Assembly (NCBI GenBank): GCA_020444245.1
Contig: JAHLLI010000002.1
Coordinates: forward strand, 234,677-298,676
Length of the DNA stretch: 64,000 nt
DNA from: Actinomycetales bacterium
GTDB lineage: Bacteria > Actinomycetota > Actinomycetes > Actinomycetales > Cellulomonadaceae
Direction: 5' to 3'
The notes under the pieces were generated by a model. It was given only the letters and a program-made list of their open reading frames with translations. It was not told the DNA's origin and did not search any database. Below, piece by piece: positions 47,188 through 56,862 of the stretch. Position 1 is the stretch's first letter. Every line of letters begins with the position of its first letter. The translations under genes were made by a program, and so were the position numbers.

Positions 47188-48210
47188 TCATGCCTCCGGC
47201 GCGGCGAGCCACGCGTCGACGCCGGCCAGCAGTCTCGCCCTCGTGCTCCCGGTCGCCCGCGAGGCCCTGATCGAGCCCCGCGCCAGGTCGGCGAGCTCCG
47301 CGTCGGAGTAGCCGTGCACGCGTCGGGCCAGCTCGTACTGGTCGGTCAGGCGCGAGCCGAACAGCAGGGGGTCGTCGGCGCCCAGCGCGACCGTCGCGCC
47401 GGCCGCGGTCAAGGTGCGCAGCGGCACGTGCCGGTCCTCGGCGAACACCCCGAGCGAGACGTTGGACGCCGGGCAGACCTCGAGCGCGACCTCCCGGTCC
47501 ACGAGCCACTCGAGCACGGCCGGGTCCTCCGCGGAGCGGACCCCGTGACCGATCCGGTCCGGCTCGAGGTGCTCGACCACCTGAACCACGTGCGAGGCGC
47601 CCAGCAGCTCCCCGCCGTGCGGGACCGACGCGAGGCCGGCCCGGCGGGCGATCGCGAAGGCGGGCGCCCAGTCGGCGGTGTCGCCGCGCCGCTCGTCGTT
47701 GGACAGCCCGAACCCGACCACCTCGCCCGGCCCGTCCCCGGCGTACTGCGCCGCGAGCCGCGCCAGCGTCCGCGCCTCCAGCGGGTGGCGGACGCGCGAG
47801 CTCGCCACGACCACCGCGACCTCCACCCCGGTGCGGGCGGTCGCGGCGCGTGCCTCGTCGAGCACGATCTCCAGCGCAGGGGTGATGCCGCCCACGTGCG
47901 GGGCGTACGAGGTCGGGTCGACCTGGATCTCCAGACGCCCCGAGCCCTCCGTGGCGTCGTCGGCCGCCGCCTCCGCCACGATCCGGCGCATGTCGGCCTC
48001 GCTGGTCACGCACGCCCGCGCCGCGTCGTACAGCCGCTGGAACCGGAACCAGCCCCGCTCGTCCACCGGCGCGCGCACCGGGCCCTCGGTCAGGGCGTGC
48101 GGGAGGCGGACGCCACGCTCGGCGGCCATCGCGGCCAGCGTGGTGGGCCGCATCGACCCGGTGAAGTGCAGGTGCAGGTGCGCCTTGGGCAGCAGGTCCA
48201 GGTCGCGCAC
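47188..48210 (-). CDS. add: Adenosine deaminase family protein
   Basis: A 340-residue TIM-barrel deaminase converting adenosine to inosine in purine salvage. Metal and catalytic residues are visible: HLHLHFTGSM (about residue 11), SVPHGGELLG (about residue 192), RIGHGV (about residue 218) and VALGADDPLLFG (about residue 272). The start is GTG 48210. The FTGSM variant after the HxH differs from the LEG/DGS found in classical enzymes, so substrate preference is less sure. The 75 bases to the GntR operon hold that operon's operator. Confidence 0.9.
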   Translation of the reverse strand: MRDLDLLPKAHLHLHFTGSMRPTTLAAMAAERGVRLPHALTEGPVRAPVDERGWFRFQRLYDAARACVTSEADMRRIVAEAAADDATEGSGRLEIQVDPTSYAPHVGGITPALEIVLDEARAATARTGVEVAVVVASSRVRHPLEARTLARLAAQYAGDGPGEVVGFGLSNDERRGDTADWAPAFAIARRAGLASVPHGGELLGASHVVQVVEHLEPDRIGHGVRSAEDPAVLEWLVDREVALEVCPASNVSLGVFAEDRHVPLRTLTAAGATVALGADDPLLFGSRLTDQYELARRVHGYSDAELADLARGSIRASRATGSTRARLLAGVDAWLAAPEA

Positions 48211-48307
48211 GGGCGCAGTCTGCCAAACCCTTCCCCGCGGTGCCCCGGCCCGACATGATCGTGGTGTGCCGACGACGGCACGAGCCATCCATCCGAGGAG
48301 GCGCGTC

Positions 48308-48877
48308 GTGTCCGAGCTCACCAGCCCCACCCCCTCCACCGAAGACGTCGGGGCCGTTCGTACCCTGATCGGTCTGAGCGGTGTCGTGACACTGATCGTC
48401 GGGGTCCTCATCCTGGTCTGGCCCGGCCGCACGGCGGCCGTCGTCGCGGGCGTGATCGCCGCGTACACGTTGGTCGCCGGCATCGTCTGGGCGGCGATCG
48501 CGATCTTCGGTGCCGGGCGCGGCGCGGGCTGGCGGATCGGGCACCTGCTGCTCGGCGCGGCGTTCGTGGTCGTGGCGGTCCTCGCGTTCGCGAACCTGCG
48601 CGCGACCACCGCGTTCCTGGCGACGTTCCTCGGCATCATCGTCGGCGCCGTCTGGGTGGTGCAGGGCGCGGGGACGGTCGCCCTGGCCCGCTACGCCCCG
48701 TCGAGGACCTGGGCGATCATCAGCGGCATCTTCTCGATCGCAGCGGGCGTCATGCTGCTGTTCTCGCCGATCATCGGCACGGTCGTGCTGTGGTGGCTGC
48801 TCGGGATCGCGCTCGTGGTGCTCGGCGTCGTGCAGATCGTGCAGGCGTTCGCGATCGGCAAGGCACTCGCCGCCTGA
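48308..48877 (+). CDS. DUF308 (HdeD-type) membrane protein
   Basis: A 189-residue protein with six helices arranged as repeated pairs, from about residue 20 to 185, and a short Ser/Thr/Pro leader. The layout and motifs such as LIVGVLILVWPGRT and GIALVVLGVVQIVQAF fit the HdeD/DUF308 family, linked with acid tolerance in enterobacteria but otherwise uncharacterised. The GTG start follows gaggagg by seven bases. Confidence 0.87.
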   Translation: MSELTSPTPSTEDVGAVRTLIGLSGVVTLIVGVLILVWPGRTAAVVAGVIAAYTLVAGIVWAAIAIFGAGRGAGWRIGHLLLGAAFVVVAVLAFANLRATTAFLATFLGIIVGAVWVVQGAGTVALARYAPSRTWAIISGIFSIAAGVMLLFSPIIGTVVLWWLLGIALVVLGVVQIVQAFAIGKALAA

Positions 48878-48883
48878 GCGGAT

Positions 48884-48907
48884 CGCCGTCGCCGGGCCCG
48901 GACGGCG
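48884..48907. terminator. Hairpin between convergent DUF308 and response-regulator genes
   Basis: CGCCGTC and GACGGCG form a seven-base stem around a ten-base loop, in the 42-base convergent gap. It could serve both strands. No T-run follows. Confidence 0.4.
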
Positions 48908-48919
48908 GGTCGCCGGGCG

Positions 48920-49546
48920 TCACGGCGGCGGCAGGATCCCGCGCTGGATGGCCACGGTCACTGCGCGGGTGCGGTCGTCCACGCCCAGCTTCGTGAACAC
49001 CCGCAGCAGGTGCGTCTTCACCGTCGCCTCGCTGATGAACAGCTCCGCACCGATCTGCGCGTTCGACCCGCCGCGGGCCACCGCCGCGAGCACCTCGAGC
49101 TCGCGCGAGGTCAGACGCTGGTCGTCCCCGCGCACCTGCGCGACGAGCCGCCGCGCGACCGACGGCGCGAGCACAGTCTCGCCGCGTGCCGCGGCTCGCA
49201 CGGCCTCGACGAGGTCCTCCCGCGGGGTGTCCTTGAGCAGGTATCCGGTCGCCCCGGCCTCGACGGCGCGCAGGATGTCCGCGTCCGACTCGTAGGTGGT
49301 CAGCACGACGACGCGCACGTCCGGGTGCGCGGCGAGCAGCCGGCCCGTCGCCGTCGCCCCGTCGACCTTGGGCATCCGCAGGTCCATGAGCACCACGTCG
49401 GGGTGGTGGGTCTCGACCAGGCCGAGCACCTCGGCGCCGTCGGAACCTTCGGCGACGACCTCGAGGTCGTCCTCACCGGCCAGCAGGCCCACGATCCCCG
49501 CGCGGACCACCGGGTGGTCGTCCACGACCACGACACGCACGCTCAT
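48920..49546 (-). CDS. NarL/LuxR-family response regulator
   Basis: A 208-residue regulator. Receiver domain residues 1-120 with the acidic pair VVDDHPVVRAG and the phosphoacceptor Asp in VVLMDLRMPKVDG (about residue 54); C-terminal LuxR helix-turn-helix LTSRELEVLAAVARGGSNAQIG and SEATVKTHLLRVFTKLG. The start ATG 49546 overlaps the stop of its kinase (ATGA). It is last in a four-gene operon and probably controls the ABC exporter. Confidence 0.95.
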   Translation of the reverse strand: MSVRVVVVDDHPVVRAGIVGLLAGEDDLEVVAEGSDGAEVLGLVETHHPDVVLMDLRMPKVDGATATGRLLAAHPDVRVVVLTTYESDADILRAVEAGATGYLLKDTPREDLVEAVRAAARGETVLAPSVARRLVAQVRGDDQRLTSRELEVLAAVARGGSNAQIGAELFISEATVKTHLLRVFTKLGVDDRTRAVTVAIQRGILPPP

Positions 49547-50799
49547 CCTTGCTCCTCCGTCGCGGGCAGTCTGACCTGGACCCGCGTCCCGCGGTCCGTT
49601 CCGCTGCTGACGGCCAGCTCGCCGCCGCCCGACCTCACCCTGTCCCGCATCCCGCGCAGCCCGAAGCCCTCCGCCGCCTCCGGCTCGATGCCGCGACCGT
49701 TGTCGGTCACCTCGAGCTGCACGCTGCCATCCGCCGCGTCGGTCAACGACAGCTCGACCTTGGATGCCTGGGCGTGGCGCCGGACGTTGGTCAGGGCCTC
49801 CTGGGCGGCGCGCAGCAGGATGACCTCGCGGTCGCGGGACAGCGTGGCGCCCGAGGCGTCGAGCCGGACCACGACGACGAGGCCGGTCTCCTCGCCGAAC
49901 CGGTCGGCGAGACGCTGCAGCGCGGCGTCCAGGCCGGTCTCGGCGAGCCCCACCGGGGCGAAGGCGGAGACGAGCGCGCGCGCCTCGGCGAGGTTGTCGC
50001 GGGCCGTCCGCTCGACCAGGTCCAGACGCTCGCGGGCCGCGTCCAGCCGGCCACGGGCGAGGTCGGCCTGGACCGCCTGGCTCACCATGATGATGCTCGT
50101 GAAACCCTGGGCGAGGGTGTCGTGGATCTCCCTGGCCATCCGCTCCCGCTCGGCCGTGACGCCCGCGGCGTGGTGGATCTCGACGAGCTCCGCCTGTGCC
50201 TCCTCGAGCCGGTCCAGCAGCTGGGCCCGCTCCTCGCTCTGCTCGGCGACCTGCGTCACCCACAGGCCGAGCAGGACGGCGAACAGGATGGTCACGCCGC
50301 CCTGCGTGGCGAGGGACGCGAAGTCCTCGGCGGTGCGCACCTGCGCCTGGTAGCCGATCGCGGTGAACGCCACGAGGGTCATCCCGACGACCAGCAGGAT
50401 GCCGGTGCGACGGTTCGGTGCGAAGAACCAGATCTGGCTGTAGGCGATGAACAGCAGCACCGAGCCCGCAACGCTCGCGCTGGCGACCACCGGCACCACC
50501 ACGAACAGGACCGCGAGGTAGGACGCGGCGAGGCGCATGCTCCCCGACATCGCGGCACGGTGCCCAGCGAGCTGGTAGGCCACGGCGAGGGCCGCCAGCG
50601 CCGCGAGCGCGACGGTGAGGGACACGGTCGTCGGCCGCGTGACCACGACCCCCGCGGCCGTGAGAGCCAACATCAGGTAGAACGCCACGTCCCAGCCGCG
50701 CACGGTCCGCCGCCAGAAGGCCGCACGGTCGGCCTGGCCGGGCGCGCCGGAGCCGGCGGACCCCTGGGGTCCGCCGGCCCGGGTCCAGGCGCGACTCAT
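49543..50799 (-). CDS. Sensor histidine kinase (HisKA_3 type)
   Basis: A 418-residue kinase. Five or six helices occupy residues 35-170, then a coiled linker (VAEQSEERAQLLDRLEEAQAEL-like), the dimerisation motif with the phosphorylated His in REIHDTLAQGF (about residue 222), and the ATPase domain with RRHAQASKVEL and the glycine boxes DNGRGI and GFGLRGMRDRV. It has no large outside domain, so it probably senses within the membrane, as in DesK/LiaS-type kinases. It starts one base after the permease stop. Confidence 0.94.
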   Translation of the reverse strand: MSRAWTRAGGPQGSAGSGAPGQADRAAFWRRTVRGWDVAFYLMLALTAAGVVVTRPTTVSLTVALAALAALAVAYQLAGHRAAMSGSMRLAASYLAVLFVVVPVVASASVAGSVLLFIAYSQIWFFAPNRRTGILLVVGMTLVAFTAIGYQAQVRTAEDFASLATQGGVTILFAVLLGLWVTQVAEQSEERAQLLDRLEEAQAELVEIHHAAGVTAERERMAREIHDTLAQGFTSIIMVSQAVQADLARGRLDAARERLDLVERTARDNLAEARALVSAFAPVGLAETGLDAALQRLADRFGEETGLVVVVRLDASGATLSRDREVILLRAAQEALTNVRRHAQASKVELSLTDAADGSVQLEVTDNGRGIEPEAAEGFGLRGMRDRVRSGGGELAVSSGTDRGTRVQVRLPATEEQG

Positions 50800-50800
50800 C

Positions 50801-51675
50801 TCAGCCGTCGTCCCGCCGACGCCAGCGGAACGTCCGCACCCCCACGACCAGGCCGATCACGAGGTAGGCCCCGAGGACGGCCGCCGTCGTCCCGTGCTGC
50901 CACGCGCCGGACGGCTCGAGCTGCATCGCCCAGTCGGGCAGGAACACCGAGCGCATGCCCTGGGCCATCCAGCGCAGTGGGAACAGGCCGGACAGGGTCT
51001 GCATCCACGACGGCAGCTGGTCGAACTGGAAGAACACTCCGGAGATGAACTGCAGCACCAGCACGATCGGGGTCACGATCGCCGAGGCGCTGCGGCCGCT
51101 GCGCGGCACGGACGAGAAGGCGACCCCGCACACGGCGCCGGCCGCGGTGCCGAGCACGAAGACCCACGCGAAGGTCACCCAGCGGGAGGCCTCGGTCGGC
51201 AGGTCGACCCCGAAGGCGAGGGCGGCGATGCCGATCAGCAGCACCATCTGGATGAGGCTGGTGACCAGCACCGAGCCGACCTTGCCGAGGAAGTACGCCG
51301 ACGCCGGCATCGGTGTGCCGCGCAGGCGCTTGAGGCCGCCCTCGTCGCGCTCCACGGCGATCCCCATCGCCAGGTTCTGGAAGCTGGAGAGCAGGATGCC
51401 CGTGGCGACCATGCCCGGCAGGAAGTACTGCGCGAACGGGATGCCGGGCTCGGGGCCGACGGTCGTGCCGTCCTGTCCGAAGACGGTGGCGAAGATCGCC
51501 AGCATGAGGATCGGGTAGGCGAAGATGAAGATCACGGCCATCCGCTCGCGGAAGAACTGCCGGAGCTCGATCCGGGTGCGGGCTAGCGCGAGCGCGGGGG
51601 TGGACGGCAGGGCGCGGCGCGCGGAGCCGGCGAGGCTGCCGGTGCCGACCTCGACGGGTGCGATGGTGGTGCTCA

Positions 51676-51676
<1 letters not shown>
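50801..51676 (-). CDS. ABC-2 type transporter permease
   Basis: A 291-residue permease with six helices. RIELRQFFRERMAVIFIFAYPIL opens the first helix and FFQFDQLPSWMQTLSGLFPLRWMAQGMR marks the ABC-2 signature near the C-terminus (shown in two parts of the motif). It belongs with the ATPase immediately upstream, whose stop overlaps its ATG. Exported substrate unknown; drug or lipid export is common for this arrangement. Confidence 0.92.
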
Positions 51677-52518
<842 letters not shown>

Positions 52519-52784
52519 GACATCCAGCCTGGCCGGGAGGGGTTGTCCGGCGGGAGCATCGTCCGGTCAGTCTTCGGGTCCACCGATCGGTTGATGCCGT
52601 GCTCGGTCGGACGGCTAGTCGGCCTGCGGTGCGGGCGGGGTCTTGTCCCCGCTGGCCTCGTGGGGTCGTCCCCCGCGGGCACCGCGACGCGCCCTCGGAA
52701 TCGGCCCTGTGGATTGCGCCCGTGGGTGGGTGGGGGTGTGGAAGGGTCGTGCGGGCTAGGGGTGTCGGGCCTGCGGGGGGCGTG

Positions 52785-53393
52785 GTGCGAGGCGTGCGGT
52801 GGTTGTGGTGCGGGGTTGTGGCGTCGGTGGTGGTGTTGGCGGGGTGCAGCCCGGAGGGGCCGCCTCAGGTGATCACGGTGCCGCCGAGTCTGACGGTGTC
52901 GCCGACGGCGTCGATGGGTCCGGCGGTGGGGTTGCCGGGCAAGCCTGAGCTGTGGGAGGGCACCGGTGAGCTGGGTGCCAAGGCCGCGGCGGTGTGGTTC
53001 TTGCGGGACCTGTACCGGTACGTGCTGGAGACCAACGACACCACCGAGTGGGAACGCCTGAGCACCGACGACTGCGAGTTCTGCGCGAACACGGTGGCCA
53101 TGGCCCGGAGTGGAGCTGCCGACGGGCACGTCTTCCGTCAGGACGGTGACACTCGGGCGACAGCGACGTTCGTGAAGGAGCTCAACCCGCTGGCCTACGC
53201 AGTGGTCCTTGATGTGATGAAACCCACCACGCAGGAGTACGTGAGCGACGGGTCGTGGTCGAAGGAGCACGACTCCGCGACTGCGCAGGTCTTGCTCGTG
53301 CTGCGTCGCGAGGGACCCGATTGGCTCCTTCGTGCGGGGGACGCGTACGACCCAGGTGAGGACGTGCCCTCGCTGCTGGGGTGGTCGAAGTGA
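52785..53393 (+). CDS. Lipoprotein, probable DUF6318 family
   Basis: A 202-residue exported lipoprotein. The signal peptide VRGVRWLWCGVVASVVVLAGC ends in a clear lipobox (LAGC, modified Cys at residue 21). The mature part contains AAAVWFLRDLYRYV, then LSTDDCEFC with a close cysteine pair, and ends in an NTF2-like WLLRAGDAY strand. This reads like the actinobacterial DUF6318 family, of unknown function. The start could be GTG 52782, 52785 or 52794. It overlaps the next gene (GTGA) and shares its slightly lower GC. Confidence 0.75.
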   Translation: MRGVRWLWCGVVASVVVLAGCSPEGPPQVITVPPSLTVSPTASMGPAVGLPGKPELWEGTGELGAKAAAVWFLRDLYRYVLETNDTTEWERLSTDDCEFCANTVAMARSGAADGHVFRQDGDTRATATFVKELNPLAYAVVLDVMKPTTQEYVSDGSWSKEHDSATAQVLLVLRREGPDWLLRAGDAYDPGEDVPSLLGWSK

Positions 53394-54385
53394 AGCCCGC
53401 GGCAGCAGCGAACCGCGGTCTCGGCGTCCTCCGGGCGGTCGTGGGCGCGACCGCACTGGTGGTCGCGCTCGCTGCGCCAGTCGCCGCGAGCGCTGCCGAT
53501 GTGGGCGATGCAGGTGCGACTTCCACGGCCACTTCGAGCGCCCCAGCGCAGAGCGAGCCGGTCCCCCAGGTGACCACGAATCTCACCGACGACGGCGCCG
53601 AGGCGACCGCCTCGGAGGAGCGGCGGGGTCCGGCCCGGCCGGTGGAGCCGGTGCCGGTGCGGGTGGTGGGTCCGGTGTTGGTGGAGTTCATGCGGGCTGA
53701 GGCGTGTGGGGTGTTGTCGGCTGGTGAGGGGTTCGAGGGGTTGTTCCCGTGTTCGGACGGGGTGGTGCGTGATCACTCGGACGTGTGTGGGCAGGCGCCG
53801 GTGATCTTGCCGACGTGGCGTCGGGACCGGGCCTCGGGGTTCGTCCGGTGGGGTGAGTGGCGGATGGTCGCTGACGTGTCGTGCGCGGGTGGGCCGGTGC
53901 CGTCGGGTGATCAGGTGTTGGCCGAGTTCCGCCGGTTGCCGGTGGCCCCGTCACCGTTGCGGGTGCAGCCCGATGCCGAGGAGGTGTTGGTGCAGATGGA
54001 CACGATCGCGTTCACCGACGACACCCCGCAGGTGCTGTCCACCACGTTGTTGGGGGTCCCGGTCGTGTTCACGGTGTCCCCGGTGGCGTTCACCTGGGAC
54101 TTCGGGCCAGATGGTGGGGACGGTGCCCCGTTCACGACCACGAGTCCGGGGCATGCCTATCCCGATCAGGACGTGGCCTACGCCTACCGTCATGTGGGCA
54201 CCGGGCAGGTCACCTTGACCACCACGTGGGCGGCGACCTACACGGTGGGTGCCGATCCCACCGTGCGTGAGGTGCCGGGCACCGCGACCACGGTCTCGAC
54301 CTCCCACGACTTCGAGATCCGCGAGCTGCACACCCACCTGATCGCCGGGACCTGCGCCCAGGACCCCACCAACCCCAGCTGCTGA
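53390..54385 (+). CDS. Secreted PKD-domain protein
   Basis: A 331-residue exported protein. Residues 10-35 are a signal peptide ending near AASAAD. A linker rich in Thr, Pro and Glu follows. Residues 105-175 hold four cysteines. Residues 225-300 resemble a PKD domain, with AFTWDFGPDGG and HAYPDQDVAYAYRHVG. The end has two further cysteines. I start at GTG 53390, overlapping the lipoprotein stop; GTG 53381 is possible. Codons with T (GTT, TTG, GGT) are commoner than in flanking genes. The pair probably works together at the cell surface. Confidence 0.78.
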   Translation: MKPAAAANRGLGVLRAVVGATALVVALAAPVAASAADVGDAGATSTATSSAPAQSEPVPQVTTNLTDDGAEATASEERRGPARPVEPVPVRVVGPVLVEFMRAEACGVLSAGEGFEGLFPCSDGVVRDHSDVCGQAPVILPTWRRDRASGFVRWGEWRMVADVSCAGGPVPSGDQVLAEFRRLPVAPSPLRVQPDAEEVLVQMDTIAFTDDTPQVLSTTLLGVPVVFTVSPVAFTWDFGPDGGDGAPFTTTSPGHAYPDQDVAYAYRHVGTGQVTLTTTWAATYTVGADPTVREVPGTATTVSTSHDFEIRELHTHLIAGTCAQDPTNPSC

Positions 54386-54386
54386 C

Positions 54387-54403
54387 CGCGAATCGAGTTC
54401 GCG
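54387..54403. terminator. Hairpin after the PKD gene
   Basis: CGCGAA-TCGAG-TTCGCG, a perfect six-base stem with a five-base loop, in the 39-base convergent gap before the LysR gene end. Low-stability candidate terminator without a T-run. Confidence 0.35.
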
Positions 54404-54424
54404 CTGCACCGTGGCCGGGAGCCG

Positions 54425-55348
54425 TCAGCTCGTTGGCGCCGGCCCGTCCACGACGGCCGCGCCGGCTGCTCCGCCGATGCGCACGAGGGCGTCCAGCACG
54501 GCGCGGGTGGCGGCGCGCTCGAGCCGATCGGGCCGGGACAGCGCGACGATCGAACGACGCGACCTGACGTCGGCCAACGGCACGAGGCGCACGTCGGGGC
54601 GGACCCGTGTGGTGAACCGAGGCAGCAGGGCGCACCCGAGCCCGGCGGCGACCAGCGCCTCGACGACGCGGTTGTCCCGGATCCGCTGGACGACGTCGAG
54701 CTGGCGGCCGGCCTGGGTCTCGATCGCGAGCCGAACGGTGTCGAAGGGGAAGCCCTCGGGGACGCCGATCCAGCGTTCGCCCGCGAGGTCGGCGGCGGCG
54801 ACCGAGTCGCGCCCGGCGAGCGGGTGGCGGGCAGGGAGTGCGACGTCGAGCGGCTCGAGGGCGACGAGCGTGACCTCGAGCCCCTCCGCGCCCGCGGGGG
54901 AGGCGGCGAGGCTGTGCCCGATCACGATGTCGTGGTCCGAGGCGCGGCGTGCGAAGTCCGTCTCGGCGACGTCCTCGTCGGTCAGCCGCACGTCGATGGC
55001 GGTGCCGGCGAACCGGGTCAGCAGGCCCGGGGTGAGGAACTCCATCGCGCTCGGGAGCCCGGCGACCCGCACGACCCCGCTCGGTGCGCCCTGCAGGTGG
55101 TCCAGGTCGCGCTGCAGGTGCGCGAGGGTCGTCGCGACGTCGACTGCCCCCTCGGCGAGCAGCCGACCCGCCGCGGTGAGCCGGAGTCGACGGCCGTCGG
55201 GCTCCACGAGTCGCGTGCCGAACGCACGCTCGGCCGAGCGCAGCTGCTGACTCACCGCCGAGGGCGACCGGTAGGTGGCCTCGGCGACCGCGGTCACCGT
55301 GCCGCGGTCGGCCAGCTCCCGCAACAGCTCCAGGTGGCGGAGTTCCAT
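54425..55348 (-). CDS. LysR-family transcriptional regulator
   Basis: A 307-residue regulator. The helix-turn-helix is AVAEATYRSPSAVSQQLRSAE (about residues 19-39), followed by the linker helix and a type-2 periplasmic-binding-like effector domain. TAGGCT lies six bases before the ATG, so the message is likely leaderless. It is divergent from the EamA transporter with 72 bases between, containing a near-perfect palindrome; control of the transporter is the simplest reading. Confidence 0.92.
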   Translation of the reverse strand: MELRHLELLRELADRGTVTAVAEATYRSPSAVSQQLRSAERAFGTRLVEPDGRRLRLTAAGRLLAEGAVDVATTLAHLQRDLDHLQGAPSGVVRVAGLPSAMEFLTPGLLTRFAGTAIDVRLTDEDVAETDFARRASDHDIVIGHSLAASPAGAEGLEVTLVALEPLDVALPARHPLAGRDSVAAADLAGERWIGVPEGFPFDTVRLAIETQAGRQLDVVQRIRDNRVVEALVAAGLGCALLPRFTTRVRPDVRLVPLADVRSRRSIVALSRPDRLERAATRAVLDALVRIGGAAGAAVVDGPAPTS

Positions 55349-55363
55349 GAAGGAAGCCTAAAC

Positions 55364-55379
55364 AGTCATGTACAGGACT
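55364..55379. promoter_or_regulatory. Near-perfect palindrome between lysR and EamA genes
   Basis: AGTCATGTACAGGACT is palindromic except for one mismatched pair, centred on TGTACA. It lies just upstream of the TAGGCT element of the lysR gene and is a candidate LysR site. Confidence 0.45.
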
Positions 55380-55420
55380 CGCGATGGACCTTCAGACTGC
55401 TTCTCGCCGACGATGGCCCC

Positions 55421-56422
55421 GTGCCTCCCCGTCATCGCCTCCTCGCGGCCGGAGTCGCCGTCATCTGGGGCGTGAACTTCCTGGCGATCCACGCCTCGCT
55501 CGGCCAGTTCCCGCCGCTGTTCCTGGTCGCTCTGCGCTTCGCGCTGATCGCTGTGCCGACGGTCCTGCTGGTCCCGCGGCCCGACGTGCCCGTGCGGTGG
55601 CTGATCGGCTACGGCCTCGGGTTCGGCGTGGTGCAGTTCACGTTCCTGTACTGGGGCATGGCCGCCGGGATGCCGACCGGTCTGGCATCGCTCGTGCTCC
55701 AGATGTCCGCGCCGTTGACCCTCGTGCTCGGCCGGGCCCTTCTGCGCGAGCGGGTCGGGGCTCGCCAGTGGGCCGGCATCGCGGTCGCGGTGCTCGGCAT
55801 GGTGCTCGTCGGGGTCTCGCGGGCCCAGGCCGCGGCGCTCTGGCCGTTCCTGCTCGTGCTGGTCGGTGCCCTGGGTTGGGCCGGGGGGAACCTCGCCAGC
55901 CGCCAGGCCCGTCCGCCGAGACCGCTGCACCTGACCCTGTGGATGTCCGTGGTGGTGCCGGTGCCGATGCTCGCGCTGTCGATCGTTGTCGAGGGCCCGG
56001 CCGAGATCGCCGCGTCGTGGCAGGGCGCGTTGAGCCCGTCCGCGCTGCCGGCCTGGCTCGGGCTGGCCTACACGTGCCTGGTGGCGACGGTGGTCGGGTC
56101 GGGCGCCTGGACGTGGCTGCTGGCCCGGCATGCCGCCGGGACGGTCGCGCCGTTCTCGATGCTCGTGCCCGTCACGGGGTTGCTGGTCGCATGGCTGGTG
56201 CTCGGCGAGGTGCCGTCGTGGCTCGAACTCGCCGGCGGCGCGGTCGTGGTCGTCGGTGTCCTCGTGGGCGCGCGGCCCTCAGCCGGCGCCGGGCCCGGTC
56301 AGCCAGGCGACCACGGCATCGGCGACCGCCACCGGGTCGCGCGGCACGTGGGGTCCGTCGACGGTGACGTGGGTGAGGGGCCCGCGGAGCGCGGTGAGGT
56401 GCTGGGCCAGCTCCGCCGGTGA
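55421..56422 (+). CDS. EamA-family (DMT) transporter
   Basis: A 333-residue protein with ten helices in two repeats over residues 5-285. Motifs include GVAVIWGVNFLAIHASL at the first helix and MLVPVTGLLVAWLVLGE before the last. Members export amino acids or metabolites. The start GTG 55421 gives VPPRHRLLAAGV. The last 48 residues are Gly/Asp/Arg-rich, unlike a transporter tail, and are encoded antisense to the hydrolase gene; the overlap is 144 bases. Confidence 0.85.
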   Translation: MPPRHRLLAAGVAVIWGVNFLAIHASLGQFPPLFLVALRFALIAVPTVLLVPRPDVPVRWLIGYGLGFGVVQFTFLYWGMAAGMPTGLASLVLQMSAPLTLVLGRALLRERVGARQWAGIAVAVLGMVLVGVSRAQAAALWPFLLVLVGALGWAGGNLASRQARPPRPLHLTLWMSVVVPVPMLALSIVVEGPAEIAASWQGALSPSALPAWLGLAYTCLVATVVGSGAWTWLLARHAAGTVAPFSMLVPVTGLLVAWLVLGEVPSWLELAGGAVVVVGVLVGARPSAGAGPGQPGDHGIGDRHRVARHVGSVDGDVGEGPAERGEVLGQLRR

Positions 56423-56857
56423 GCCGAACGGGTCGGTCGCGCCGGACACGGCGAGCACCGGGACCCCGACCTGCGGCAGGTGCTCGACGCGCAGCTTCTC
56501 AGGCTTGCCCGGTGGGTGCAGCGGGTAGCTGAGCAGCACCAGCCCGGCCGCCGGCTGCCCCTCGGCGACCGCGACCGACGCCATCCGCCCGCCGAACGAC
56601 CGCCCGCCCAGCACCAGCCGCCGCGGCTCCACGCCCAGCTCGGCGGCCCAGCGGTCGGCCTCGGCGCGGATCCGGGCGACCGCGGTGCGTGCCGGCGCAG
56701 GCCCGAAGCCACCCCGGTCCGGCGACCCGAACCCGAACAGCCGCGCGGGCACCCCGGCCGCCTCGACCGCGTCGGCCACCGCGACGAGCGTGGGGTTGTC
56801 GGGGTCGCCGCCCGCGCCCGGCATCAGCAGCACCCCTGCGGGCGCCGCAGGCAGCAT
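56279..56857 (-). CDS. Small alpha/beta hydrolase
   Basis: A 192-residue hydrolase of the dienelactone-hydrolase-like/KAT11-type short group. The first strand ends in LLMPGAGGDPDNPT, the nucleophile elbow is LVLGGRSFGGRMAS (Ser at about residue 88), the acid is likely Asp in VSGATDPFGSP and the His in TVDGPHVPRDP. Substrate unknown. It starts five bases after the aminotransferase stop on the same strand, so they are cotranscribed. Confidence 0.82.
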   Translation of the reverse strand: MLPAAPAGVLLMPGAGGDPDNPTLVAVADAVEAAGVPARLFGFGSPDRGGFGPAPARTAVARIRAEADRWAAELGVEPRRLVLGGRSFGGRMASVAVAEGQPAAGLVLLSYPLHPPGKPEKLRVEHLPQVGVPVLAVSGATDPFGSPAELAQHLTALRGPLTHVTVDGPHVPRDPVAVADAVVAWLTGPGAG

Positions 56858-56862
56858 GCCGG

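Noticed and set aside
52635..52652. GCGGGG-TCTTGT-CCCCGC hairpin as a riboswitch or terminator
   Set aside because: It stands upstream of the lipoprotein gene with no clear partner structure, and short GC hairpins are expected by chance in this DNA.
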